A stretch of 19,097 nt of DNA from Candidatus Thorarchaeota archaeon (GCA_016839345.1 JAEOUL010000244.1:1-19097); one strand, 5' to 3'. Numbered from the stretch's first letter, positions 1 through 7,156 are shown. The notes: generated from the sequence alone by a model not told the origin. Program-made: numbers and translations.

Positions 1-101
1 ACTTGGATTTGGTATCTATTGAACTAGCAGTCCTAAGGGGTGTTGATTCTATCACGGTTAGAAGAATTTCCAAATTGAAAGATGAACTTGGACCTCTATG
101 A
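1..101 (+). CDS. C-terminal end of an unidentified protein (truncated by window edge)
   Basis: From base 3 the plus strand reads 32 sense codons and then TGA at 99-101. The residues have a natural composition (…RGVDSITVRRISKLKDELGPL), with an amphipathic basic/acidic helix at the end, so this is probably the tail of a real gene that began before the window. The family cannot be named from 32 residues. Its stop overlaps the stop of the convergent minus-strand gene by a few bases (96-101), which is usual in compact archaeal genomes and also supports both ends being real. Confidence 0.5.
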   Translation, partial: LDLVSIELAVLRGVDSITVRRISKLKDELGPL

Positions 102-641
102 AAATACTGCACCTGTCCAGTTGTAGAATAGAGTTCGCCATGTGAGCGAACGACTTTCATCGAATGTGATAAAGTTGTATCTCAGTTGGATAAACCAATT
201 CCAAGAGTCTGTAGTGTTGGCCAAAAGAACTGTATTTCTATCAGTTTCAGAATTTATGGTCTTCGCTAGTGTAATATCATTGTCATATCCAGGATGTAAA
301 ACTTGATCATCTTCATTGGTGATAGTTCTTCTAAAATCTGTGAAGGAAAGATGGTCATCATTCAACCAAACAACTATACTGACAAACATCAAGCGAACAT
401 TTCCTTCAGTTGACGCATCCGTACGAAAGTTGAAAATGAATGAAAGAGTAGGATAGAGTGATTCGTTTGTGTGATCAATGTTTCTGACTTCTGCACTTAC
501 TAGACTAACTTCCATACTCCCAGCCAGCGCATAGCTACTAGTATAGTACATTGAATTATTGATTAAGATGGCTGAACTCAATAATGAGATTATGATAACT
601 GCGGAGACAATGATGGTTTGGGAGCGCTCACTCGAGATCAT
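96..641 (-). CDS. Small signal-anchored surface protein, function unknown
   Basis: A protein of 181 residues that I do not recognise. Residues 9-27 form one hydrophobic helix after a short polar start, fitting a signal peptide or an uncleaved N-terminal (type II) anchor. The rest (about 40-181) is rich in beta-forming and Asn/Thr/Ser residues and carries NxS/T sites (N59, N142, N174), as expected of a domain outside the cell. There is no cysteine and no recognisable catalytic motif. The gene lies 64 bases downstream of the presenilin-like protease on the same strand. Since signal-peptide-peptidase relatives cut type II membrane helices, a link as substrate or partner is possible but purely inferred. 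A TATA-like element lies just upstream, so it may also be transcribed alone. Confidence 0.65.
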   Translation of the reverse strand: MISSERSQTIIVSAVIIISLLSSAILINNSMYYTSSYALAGSMEVSLVSAEVRNIDHTNESLYPTLSFIFNFRTDASTEGNVRLMFVSIVVWLNDDHLSFTDFRRTITNEDDQVLHPGYDNDITLAKTINSETDRNTVLLANTTDSWNWFIQLRYNFITFDESRSLTWRTLFYNWTGAVFS

Positions 642-671
642 CTCTGTTCAAAATCGAAAATGTTAGAGAGT

Positions 672-681
672 CTATATGTTC
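672..681 (-). promoter_or_regulatory. TATA-like promoter element for the 96-641 gene
   Basis: On the minus strand ACATATAGAC lies about 30 bases before the ATG at 641, preceded by purines (AAAAGGA) that could act as a BRE. Transcription would start near 650, giving a leader of about ten bases. Assigned by eye from the usual archaeal spacing. Confidence 0.35.
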
Positions 682-705
682 CTTTTGCTCCGCGCAGCAA
701 TCACA

Positions 706-1575
706 TTAGACTAGAAAGGGCAGTGAAACGATATGGATAACCCATGGAAATAATGCCAGTAATGCAGGTAGTGGTATTCCTGGTAGAATCTTGTTTTCAC
801 GGGCAATCACTGTCATGTTTATTGTGATTCCAACAAATGCCAATAATGTTGACATGACCCAAACATAAAATGGAAAATAGAGTAAAGAGTGTGCTGAAAT
901 CAGAGAGAAGGAGATATAGTCACCGACACCAACAACTGCAGCCTTTGATTCTATTCTCGTTAGATCGAAAGGATCTGAACCTGGAAGGTCTATTAATTGT
1001 GCAGATTGAGCTACTGGAGAAAACCTCGTGAGGAAATAGTCTTCAACAACAACTGAAATGACAAGTACAAACATACTTACGGTTAGGAAAACTACTCCAA
1101 GAAATGTTCCAAAAACACTTCCATAGAAAGCAACAAAGAAATTCCTGAGGTATGAAGGAATGGAGTCCATCATTATGAACAAGAATGACATGAGAAGAAC
1201 TCCCAGAGTGGCTAGTGAGAGAATACTGTACCAAATAGATCCCGTAGCACCTTTCAAGATTATGAGGAGTAGTGACTGACCGAGAATGTAGAAAGATACA
1301 GTCAAGATTGGAGACACAACGAAAGAAACAAGGGTTCTTCTTGCCTGAGGTCCACGTTTCTGAATTGTAAAGAAGAGAACAGCTACGACAAAAGTTCCCA
1401 ATCCTGTTGATACGAAGATCTGGATTGCAATATCTAGCAGTGAAAATGGTTGCGAGTTTTGAGCTAGAAAATCACTTAGTCCTGAACTGAGAATGATGTA
1501 CGCTAGCCCGGCACCAATAAGAAGTGGAATAATTGAGAGAAGAATCAGGTCGAGTCGTTGTCTGTTAAGCTTCAT
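706..1575 (-). CDS. Presenilin/signal peptide peptidase-family intramembrane aspartyl protease
   Basis: A 289-residue, very hydrophobic protein with about eight or nine membrane helices. It carries the marks of the GxGD aspartyl proteases (MEROPS A22; archaeal presenilin homologues): a candidate first aspartate D179 at the end of a helix in VVEDYF (176-181), a polar loop of about 35 residues, the second aspartate D219 in GVGDYISF (216-223) at the start of a helix, and the PAL motif at 270-272 (LPALLAL) near the C-terminus. Order and spacing match the family. The canonical YD is weak here (ED rather than YD), so catalysis is probable rather than certain. The family cuts transmembrane segments within the membrane, in SPP after signal peptides are released. 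The start has a modest AAGGGA upstream. It is followed by the small anchored protein on the same strand. Confidence 0.72.
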   Translation of the reverse strand: MKLNRQRLDLILLSIIPLLIGAGLAYIILSSGLSDFLAQNSQPFSLLDIAIQIFVSTGLGTFVVAVLFFTIQKRGPQARRTLVSFVVSPILTVSFYILGQSLLLIILKGATGSIWYSILSLATLGVLLMSFLFIMMDSIPSYLRNFFVAFYGSVFGTFLGVVFLTVSMFVLVISVVVEDYFLTRFSPVAQSAQLIDLPGSDPFDLTRIESKAAVVGVGDYISFSLISAHSLLYFPFYVWVMSTLLAFVGITINMTVIARENKILPGIPLPALLALFPWVIHIVSLPFLV

Positions 1576-1698
1576 TCAGAATTCCCTTAACTCTCTTGCA
1601 GGAGTCATGTATTAAAGGGACTATCTTTCGCGCAATTTGTGAATTGTTTCTAGAACCTGTTGTTGTCTGACTAAATGAAAGTGAAAAAATAAGGAGGC

Positions 1699-1715
1699 GG
1701 GGACAAGTTGTCCCC
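1699..1715 (-). terminator. Hairpin terminator after the substrate-binding protein gene
   Basis: GGGGAC-AAGTT-GTCCCC is a perfect 6-bp stem with a 5-base loop (pairing extends to 8 bp if the loop is tight). It lies 11 bases past the stop at 1727. In the direction of the gene it is followed by a pyrimidine-rich run ending in six T, which fits an archaeal or intrinsic-type terminator. Confidence 0.6.
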
Positions 1716-1726
1716 TAAAATCTAAA

Positions 1727-3577
1727 CTACTTCTGTCTGAGCAGTACGAATCCACCAACGAGAATTACAACTGCTGCACCAACAGCACCAGCAACGATTG
1801 CCAATGTCATATCGAATCCACCGGCTGTGCCAGTACCAGTGTCAGTGTCAGTGTCAGTGGGTGTATCAAATCGACCTTCAGGCAAGTAAGCCCAATACGG
1901 ATCTACTGTAATTTCGTAGAACTCTCCTGCTTCCATATCAGTAAACTTGAATGGACCGCAGGTGACAAATGGATCCGAAGGATTGTATCCTGGGTTCCAA
2001 GCTGCATAATTCTCGTAGCCGATACCTGCACCAGGCTCGAAGATGTGCTTCGGAATGATGTAGTTGTATGCGGCAACACCGAAGTTCCAGTAGCTCTCCC
2101 TTGAAAACTCCACGACACAACGGTATGTTGTTGGAGCATATGCTGCAACAAATCCAGCTGAAGCAAGGGGAGCACCAGCAGGATTACCGTATTCACCGCT
2201 CTCCACTGCGTAGGTGTAAGTGAATGCGACATCCTCAGCAGTGAGTGGAGTTCCATCACTCCAGGTTGCGTTCTGGATGATGTCAAAGGTAAACCTATGG
2301 ATTCCTGCGGCTGTTACTTCCTCAGTGTAGCTCTCAGCCAAGACCGGGTATGGGTTCAGGTCAGGACCAAAGTCGTACAAGAGTGAATACAGACAATTGA
2401 TAATGTTGGCAGTATATCCTGAGTTCGAGGTGAATATATTGAAGCTGTCTGGCTCCTGGCCAATTCGAACTGATAATGTCCCACCAAAGGTGTCATCAAG
2501 CTGTACGATTTTCTGTATACTCCATTTCCCGTTGAGGTACCTGCCTTGGTCACGTACATGGCCCTTGAACTTGTCATTTCTGTAGCCCTGTAGGTACATG
2601 TTCTGATAGCAAATAAGGATCGGCACCTGCTCGTGTAGAGCCAACTGGAGTTCTGCAGCAGCAGCATAGGCTTCATCATAATCAGACGCAGCCAAGAGAT
2701 CTTCGAGGATACCATCGACAGTTTCATTCCTGAAGTTGGCACCATTATAGTATGGCACATCTGCATATGCTGAACCGTAGGTACGTTCCATCCAGTCCAA
2801 GGTCTTACCATAGAAACTGGTAGCGTAGAAGACCATATCGTAGTCGCCATGCTGGTCCATGTTTGACATGTATGTGTTGAAGTCTTCCTGGCTTGTTTCT
2901 GCTGAAACACCCAGTGACCTAAGGGCATCAACACCAATCTGGGCAGTACCACCAGCAATCGCAGGTGAGGATGGTGAGTAACCAATCACGATATGGATTG
3001 GATTGCCGTTCGGATCAGTACGGAAACCAGTAACAGGATCAAAACCGAATCCTGAATCGTTCAACATCTCGTTTCCAAGCTCAGGCTCAGCGTTGTAATA
3101 GTGGTATGGAAGATCTTCTTCAATGCAGAAGAGATCGTTTGTAGAAACAACGAGTGAGTCATGCATATTCATTAAACCTTGGAAAACTTCAGTTAGGACT
3201 CTTGTCTTGTCATATGCAAAAGCAAAAGCTTGGCGAAAGACTGTCCAGTTCATGGGAGCTTTAGCACAGTTAATGTAGATGTGACCGTAACCATTTCGGA
3301 GTACGTCATCTATCATATCAATATTTGGATCTGCGGCAAAGATGGGGATAGTATTCGGTTCAAGGAAACTGTCATGTATGTCAATTTCCCCACCTTGTAG
3401 CGCGAGAATCATATTGTCCTCTGTGGCAATCACCTTAAACACAACTTTGTCAACATTTGGACCTATATTCAGGTATGGCGTTACTTGTGCACCACTAAGC
3501 GCAGGCGAAACTGCCATAAAAACAAAAGCTGCGACGAAGGTGATAGCTAGAAGACGATTTCTCCTATTATTATTCAT
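1727..3577 (-). CDS. Peptide-type ABC transporter substrate-binding protein (SBP family 5), apparently circularly permuted, membrane-anchored
   Basis: A 616-residue exported protein that captures peptides or similar solutes outside the cell for the adjoining permeases. A signal sequence (about 8-30) is followed at once by what is normally the second half of the family: VDKVVFKVI (42-50), ALQGGEIDI (59-67), VFRQAFAFAYDK (113-124), YDMVFY (246-251) and the usual C-terminal end (to about 360). Then comes the normal N-terminal half: GGTLSVRIGQEPDS (365-378), WSDGTPLTAEDVAF (439-452), GPFKF (541-545) and VDPYW (558-562). A Thr/Asp/Gly stalk (572-586) and one hydrophobic helix ending RQK (about 589-616) anchor it. 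The open frame extends 36 codons further upstream, but ATG at 3577 has AAGGAG before it and begins a proper signal peptide. It is the first gene of its unit, with an operator-like repeat behind the promoter. Confidence 0.88.
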   Translation of the reverse strand: MNNNRRNRLLAITFVAAFVFMAVSPALSGAQVTPYLNIGPNVDKVVFKVIATEDNMILALQGGEIDIHDSFLEPNTIPIFAADPNIDMIDDVLRNGYGHIYINCAKAPMNWTVFRQAFAFAYDKTRVLTEVFQGLMNMHDSLVVSTNDLFCIEEDLPYHYYNAEPELGNEMLNDSGFGFDPVTGFRTDPNGNPIHIVIGYSPSSPAIAGGTAQIGVDALRSLGVSAETSQEDFNTYMSNMDQHGDYDMVFYATSFYGKTLDWMERTYGSAYADVPYYNGANFRNETVDGILEDLLAASDYDEAYAAAAELQLALHEQVPILICYQNMYLQGYRNDKFKGHVRDQGRYLNGKWSIQKIVQLDDTFGGTLSVRIGQEPDSFNIFTSNSGYTANIINCLYSLLYDFGPDLNPYPVLAESYTEEVTAAGIHRFTFDIIQNATWSDGTPLTAEDVAFTYTYAVESGEYGNPAGAPLASAGFVAAYAPTTYRCVVEFSRESYWNFGVAAYNYIIPKHIFEPGAGIGYENYAAWNPGYNPSDPFVTCGPFKFTDMEAGEFYEITVDPYWAYLPEGRFDTPTDTDTDTGTGTAGGFDMTLAIVAGAVGAAVVILVGGFVLLRQK

Positions 3578-3636
3578 ATTCTCTCTATCTCCTTTATGTC
3601 CGAGTCGAATTCGGATGCTGTTCGAATGGGAGCGAT

Positions 3637-3645
3637 AGATAAAAG
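3637..3645 (-). promoter_or_regulatory. TATA-like promoter element for the binding-protein gene
   Basis: The minus strand reads CTTTTATCT about 60 bases before the ATG at 3577. A start near 3612-3615 would leave a leader of about 35 bases containing AAGGAG. The inverted repeat at 3646-3664 directly abuts it on the upstream side. Confidence 0.45.
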
Positions 3646-3664
3646 GGTTACGTATGTCGTAACC
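3646..3664. promoter_or_regulatory. Operator-like inverted repeat GGTTACG-N5-CGTAACC
   Basis: A perfect 7-bp inverted repeat with a 5-bp spacer, immediately upstream of the TATA-like element of the binding-protein gene, so over the BRE position. Arm length and spacing fit a dimeric winged-helix or HTH regulator, which would block TFB/TBP or recruit them. The regulator is unknown. Confidence 0.45.
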
Positions 3665-3754
3665 GATGTGTACGCGGGCGCACACTCATGAATTACAACA
3701 CCAAAGTCTAATCAATTCGCTTGATTTTATAATAATTCTGAAAAAGAAGAGATA

Positions 3755-3771
3755 GGGAGCTTGTGGCTCCC
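3755..3771 (-). terminator. Hairpin after the first permease gene
   Basis: GGGAGC-TTGTG-GCTCCC is a perfect 6-bp stem beginning nine bases after the permease stop at 3780. In the gene's direction it is followed by TATCTCTTCTTTTTC, a pyrimidine-rich tract. It would end or attenuate the permease transcript before the binding-protein gene, which has its own promoter. Confidence 0.55.
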
Positions 3772-3779
3772 CTAAATGA

Positions 3780-4841
3780 TCATCCATACTTTATTCGTGG
3801 GTCAAGTACTCCATAGAGCAAGTCCGCAACGAAGTTCGCTAGGATGGCGGTGATTGCGATAATCATGAAGATTGCCTGAACTACAGGATAATCCAACGCT
3901 ACCAGACTTTCAAAGATAAACCGTCCCATTCCCCGCCACGTGAACACCGTTTCAGTCAGTGTCGCTCCATCAATAAGGAAACCAAAAGTCATCGCGATGA
4001 TTGTCACCATTGGTAACATCGCGTTCTTCATTCCATGTTTGTAGAGTACCTGATTCTCGTCCAGACCCTTTGCACGTGCGGTCAGGATATAATCTTCAGT
4101 CATGACATCTATGAGGTTGTTGCGCATATAGAGGAAATAACCACCATAGCCACCAACTCCAAGAGTAATCATGGGTAGAATCAAGTGATGAAGAATATCA
4201 CCAGCTACCATAAGTGCACCAAACGGACTATCCCTTGCGATCTCCCAGACCTCATAACTGATTGTTCCAAACTGTGGGAATCCTATAGCAACACCGAATG
4301 TATTTTCGGTCCACAGAGGAACCATGTAACCAAAGACCATGAGAAGCATCATCCCTAACCAAAAGACCGGTAAGGCATAGACAAACAGTGCTACAGTGAC
4401 AGCACCGATATCTTTTCTCGAACCAGGGTCTGAAGCCACCTTGACACCAGTCCAGATACCAAGTATAATTGCAACCATTGAGGATGTACCCATCAGTAGC
4501 AATGTGTTTGGCAGACGCTCAATTATTGCGTCCATCACGGGTCGCTGGGTCAGAAATGAAACACCGAAATTACCTGTGAACATGCTGACGATATAGCGCC
4601 AGAACATGTAGATCCAGTCAAAGATGTCAGGATTCATTACAAGTCCGAAGTTTTCATACATCTGTTCCAGCAAATCTTGTGTCAAGTTACGACGAAGCTC
4701 ATCACTTAGCATCAGACTGATTGGATTAGCTCCAAACAAGAAGGTCGGGAGTCTGAATAGGAAGAAGTTGAAGCACACAACTGCCACTACTAAAAGAAAC
4801 ATGTAGATGCTACGTCTTATCACATACTCACGTAGTCCCAT
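3780..4841 (-). CDS. dppB: Peptide-type ABC transporter permease, DppB/OppB family
   Basis: A 353-residue inner permease of a type I importer, with six predicted helices. It begins with the family's REYVIRR-type cytoplasmic start and first helix (about 11-30). An extracellular loop runs to about 110, followed by TM2 to TM6. The coupling (EAA) loop lies at about 250-277, with YILTARAKGL followed by KHGMKNAMLP, and the C-terminus has the hallmark DPRIKYG (347-353). The open frame starts five codons earlier at 4856, but ATG at 4841 has GGAGAG seven bases upstream, while 4856 has no ribosome site, so I chose 4841. It pairs with the second permease upstream and the two ATPases across the divergent promoter. 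The gene lies between two hairpins and has its own TATA-like CTTTTATAAG at 4917-4926, so it may be made as a separate transcript. Confidence 0.92.
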   Translation of the reverse strand: MGLREYVIRRSIYMFLLVVAVVCFNFFLFRLPTFLFGANPISLMLSDELRRNLTQDLLEQMYENFGLVMNPDIFDWIYMFWRYIVSMFTGNFGVSFLTQRPVMDAIIERLPNTLLLMGTSSMVAIILGIWTGVKVASDPGSRKDIGAVTVALFVYALPVFWLGMMLLMVFGYMVPLWTENTFGVAIGFPQFGTISYEVWEIARDSPFGALMVAGDILHHLILPMITLGVGGYGGYFLYMRNNLIDVMTEDYILTARAKGLDENQVLYKHGMKNAMLPMVTIIAMTFGFLIDGATLTETVFTWRGMGRFIFESLVALDYPVVQAIFMIIAITAILANFVADLLYGVLDPRIKYG

Positions 4842-4916
4842 TTCCGGACTCTCCATTGCTAATTATTGGTACATAGTGATACTAAGTACTGTTATTCAAC
4901 TCGAATTGAAATAGAC

Positions 4917-4926
4917 CTTATAAAAG
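4917..4926 (-). promoter_or_regulatory. TATA-like promoter element for the DppB-type gene
   Basis: The minus strand reads CTTTTATAAG, close to the archaeal TATA consensus, about 75 bases before the chosen start. A transcript starting near 4893 would have a leader of about 50 bases carrying GGAGAG. Confidence 0.45.
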
Positions 4927-4962
4927 TAATGTTCAAGGCGGGCGAATAGAAGAGAGAGGGGA

Positions 4963-4987
4963 GAGAGGTGGAAACATCCACACTCTC
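4963..4987 (-). terminator. Hairpin after the second permease gene
   Basis: GAGAG and GTGGA pair with TCCAC and CTCTC around the loop AACA, with one bulged A: ten base pairs in all. It begins 13 bases past the stop at 5001. In the gene's direction it runs into CCCCTCTCTCTTCTATTC, a pyrimidine-rich tract like those behind the other two minus-strand transporter genes. Confidence 0.5.
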
Positions 4988-5000
4988 ATACCCTATAGTG

Positions 5001-6581
5001 TTATCTCTCTCGCAACCTTGGATTCAACACTTGATCAAGCGTATGACCGACAAAAGTGACGGATAGAGAGAGAAGCGTTATCATCAGCCCTGGGAATACG
5101 ACAACCCACCAAGCGCCCCTGATGAACGCGGCTCCGTTTTGAGCATCTGCAAGCATCCTTCCCCAGCTGGGTTCTTCAATATTAGTAAGCCCAAGGAATG
5201 ATAGACCTGCCTCAGCCAAAATTGCACCGACTACACCCAGCGTAATATTCGCAAACAGGATAGGTGTAACATTCGGTAGAATGTGCCTGAACATGATGTA
5301 GGTATCAGTAGCACCAATGGCTCTAGCGGACTCAACATACGCTTTGTTCTTCTCAGCAAGAACCTGAGATCGTATCAGACGCGCAGTAGACGTCCAGCCA
5401 AGTATAGCTATCACAATTATGATGTTCGTTGTCGACTCTCCCAGGAACATAGCCAAGACCATCATAAGCGGTAAACCTGGAATGACAAGAAGGAAGTCTA
5501 CAACTCGCATAAGTACCTCATCAACGCTCCCACCGAAGTAGCCTGCTGCCAGTCCGACTAATACTCCAACAATAGTGGACAAGCCTGTTGCCAGAACCCC
5601 GATAACAAGAGAAACTCGACTGCCATAGATGAGCTGTGAGTAAGCATCAGCACCCCAGAATGTGGTGCCCATCGCTCCATAGTATCCACCATAGGCTGTG
5701 AGCTTGATGCCTGTGACTGTAAAAGTGACACTCCCAGTGTAGTTTAGCCATGGTGTAGTACCCATGTAACCTTCGAAGTTCCTGTACGGAACTATGGCAA
5801 CGCGGACCTTGACTACATTCTCTGGATCATTCTGAGTGCCATTGACCTCAATCATACCTGAAAAAATATCCAGCATATCAAGGTAAGTTACTGCGACACG
5901 ACGTTCGCGGATAGTTTCGGAGTATGTCGCATCTCTCGTTTCATAAACTCTGACCCATTCGTCTGAGGAGTCAACAATCCAGACAAGAAGTCGAAACATC
6001 AAGTTATTGCCTGGTTGCGCGCCAGGAGCAAAGTCGCCTGTGAGAGTTGTGCCAAATGAAATAGTCATGTTAATCGCATTTGGCATTCCATTCCATGGCC
6101 AATCAAAAGACTGTTCGAAGTAGACAAAGTCACCATAGTCGGGCATGATTCCTTCTGGATCGGGACCATAGTAATCGAGATGAGTCCCAGCTTCATGGTC
6201 CCACGTCAAGTTCACATAACTCTCGGCTTCAGACCCAACTGCTGGCACGTGTTCGGCACTAAACTCGCCACTCGTACCGTTGACGTGAATAACCGGTTCC
6301 TGGTCTAAAGACTCTCTAGTAAGAACATCTTCTGTAACAACACCTTCAGGATCGAAGACAGCCATCCACGATGGTTGAAGGTATGTTGGGGCGACAGTAA
6401 CCAGAGGGTTGGGATCCCCTGTTCCCAACCATGGTGCCAATATGGCCATCCCAACAAATATTGACATGATAGCTAGTCCGATAATTCCAATTCTGTGCTT
6501 GCGATACTCTCGCATGAAGCCACTCATGTTCACATACCAGTTGCTGTCTCTCCAACCTTTGTCTGATTTTGGCTTGGACAA
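5001..6581 (-). CDS. dppC: Peptide-type ABC transporter permease, DppC/OppC family, with a large extracellular insert
   Basis: The second permease of the importer, 526 residues where the family is usually about 280-320. The first helix is at about 30-50 and ends in the normal LAPWL. Between about 73 and 302 lies an extra, beta-rich, soluble segment with NxT sites (N101, N124, N171, N247, N280). The standard protein resumes at GAMGTTFWGADAYSQLIYGSRVSL-like sequence (about 302-325), then the remaining helices. The coupling loop is at about 413-436 (AYVESARAIGA … FRHILPN), and the C-terminus is DQVLNPRLRER, as in the family. The insert faces outside and is probably a beta-sandwich; it may help dock the unusual binding protein. 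An ATG at 6611 opens the frame, but TTG at 6581 has GGAGG exactly seven bases upstream, so I prefer it. Confidence 0.9.
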   Translation of the reverse strand: MSKPKSDKGWRDSNWYVNMSGFMREYRKHRIGIIGLAIMSIFVGMAILAPWLGTGDPNPLVTVAPTYLQPSWMAVFDPEGVVTEDVLTRESLDQEPVIHVNGTSGEFSAEHVPAVGSEAESYVNLTWDHEAGTHLDYYGPDPEGIMPDYGDFVYFEQSFDWPWNGMPNAINMTISFGTTLTGDFAPGAQPGNNLMFRLLVWIVDSSDEWVRVYETRDATYSETIRERRVAVTYLDMLDIFSGMIEVNGTQNDPENVVKVRVAIVPYRNFEGYMGTTPWLNYTGSVTFTVTGIKLTAYGGYYGAMGTTFWGADAYSQLIYGSRVSLVIGVLATGLSTIVGVLVGLAAGYFGGSVDEVLMRVVDFLLVIPGLPLMMVLAMFLGESTTNIIIVIAILGWTSTARLIRSQVLAEKNKAYVESARAIGATDTYIMFRHILPNVTPILFANITLGVVGAILAEAGLSFLGLTNIEEPSWGRMLADAQNGAAFIRGAWWVVVFPGLMITLLSLSVTFVGHTLDQVLNPRLRER

Positions 6582-6686
6582 ATATAATCCTCCAATGAAA
6601 GAGTAGTTCATTCCATTACAAGAAAGTAAACCTACTCAGATTTTGTCTAACATGGCAAAACCACAAGATTGTCCTAAAAAAGCAAT

Positions 6687-6715
6687 TGGTTCGGGTAGCA
6701 CAAATGGTTCGGGTA
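6687..6715. promoter_or_regulatory. Two direct copies of TGGTTCGGGTA, 18 bp apart
   Basis: TGGTTCGGGTA occurs at 6687-6697 and again, identical, at 6705-6715. It lies upstream of a TATA-like CTTTTTTAGG (minus strand, about 6671-6680) for the second permease gene and just past the end of the small membrane-protein gene. Position and spacing suggest tandem operator sites for that promoter. Confidence 0.4.
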
Positions 6716-6729
6716 TGCAAAACTAACAG

Positions 6730-7038
6730 CTAATCCGCCTCATACGTTTCCTCGAAAGGATCCTCCACCAAATCTTCATCATCTTCTGTAATAAGACCTT
6801 GTTCTTCTCTCTCCTTGATTATCTGTTTTGTTCTTTTGTGAGAAGCCCAAAGGTCTGCAAAGACCATTCCAACGAGAAAGAGCGTCAATACTCCAGTCAA
6901 AGACAGAATTGTACCAAGGAACTGAAGACCAGGTATGTAGAGCATGAATCCTCCTCCAAATAACAGTATGAATGGAATCAAGAGTATCCTCTTCCTTGGT
7001 TCAGTTCTAGTTCTGGGAAATGTTCGAATACGTGACAT
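6730..7038 (-). CDS. Small two-helix membrane protein, function unknown
   Basis: A protein of 102 residues. A basic N-terminus (RIRTFPRTRTEPRKR) precedes two hydrophobic helices (about 18-37 and 40-62), then a charged tail that is basic first and very acidic at the end (TEDDEDLVEDPFEETYEAD). The positive-inside rule puts both ends in the cytoplasm. I do not recognise a family. It lies between the permease genes and the divergent ATPase genes and is transcribed with the permeases, so a transporter accessory role is possible, but the context is the only support. No clear ribosome site precedes the ATG at 7038. Confidence 0.65.
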   Translation of the reverse strand: MSRIRTFPRTRTEPRKRILLIPFILLFGGGFMLYIPGLQFLGTILSLTGVLTLFLVGMVFADLWASHKRTKQIIKEREEQGLITEDDEDLVEDPFEETYEAD

Positions 7039-7097
7039 AGCAAACCCGTTTTGTTTCTTGCAGTATCAAGGCTTTTACCTTTTCTAATCCAGCGATT

Positions 7098-7131
7098 AGC
7101 TTGTTTCATAATTATAGAAAAGAAACAAGCT
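7098..7131. promoter_or_regulatory. Perfect 10-bp inverted repeat in the divergent transporter promoter region
   Basis: AGCTTGTTTC at 7098-7107 and GAAACAAGCT at 7122-7131 are exact inverse copies around 14 AT-rich bases. The spacer holds a TATA-like sequence for the minus-strand unit (CTATAATTA), so a bound dimer would cover that promoter. It lies about 26 bases upstream of the TATA-like element of the ATPase genes. It is a good operator candidate for joint control of both halves of the transporter. Confidence 0.5.
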
Positions 7132-7156
7132 GCCCAACTAATGTCTTTGAAAGCAA

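Noticed and set aside
1835..1862. TCAGTG tandem repeat as a functional DNA repeat
   Set aside because: It simply encodes the Thr-Asp stalk of the binding protein before its membrane anchor; codon repetition explains it.
2356..2985. A 209-residue minus-strand open frame
   Set aside because: It lies inside the binding-protein gene in another frame, and its Met/Trp/Ser-rich composition is that of a shadow frame.
1727..3577. The binding-protein gene as an accidental fusion of two different binding proteins
   Set aside because: Each part of the family is present only once and the two halves complement each other exactly; a fusion of two proteins would show duplicated regions.
3578..3685. A 36-residue N-terminal extension of the binding protein starting at 3685
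   Set aside because: The extension is basic and not signal-like, it would run through the operator-like repeat and TATA-like element, and ATG at 3577 has a ribosome site and a normal signal peptide.
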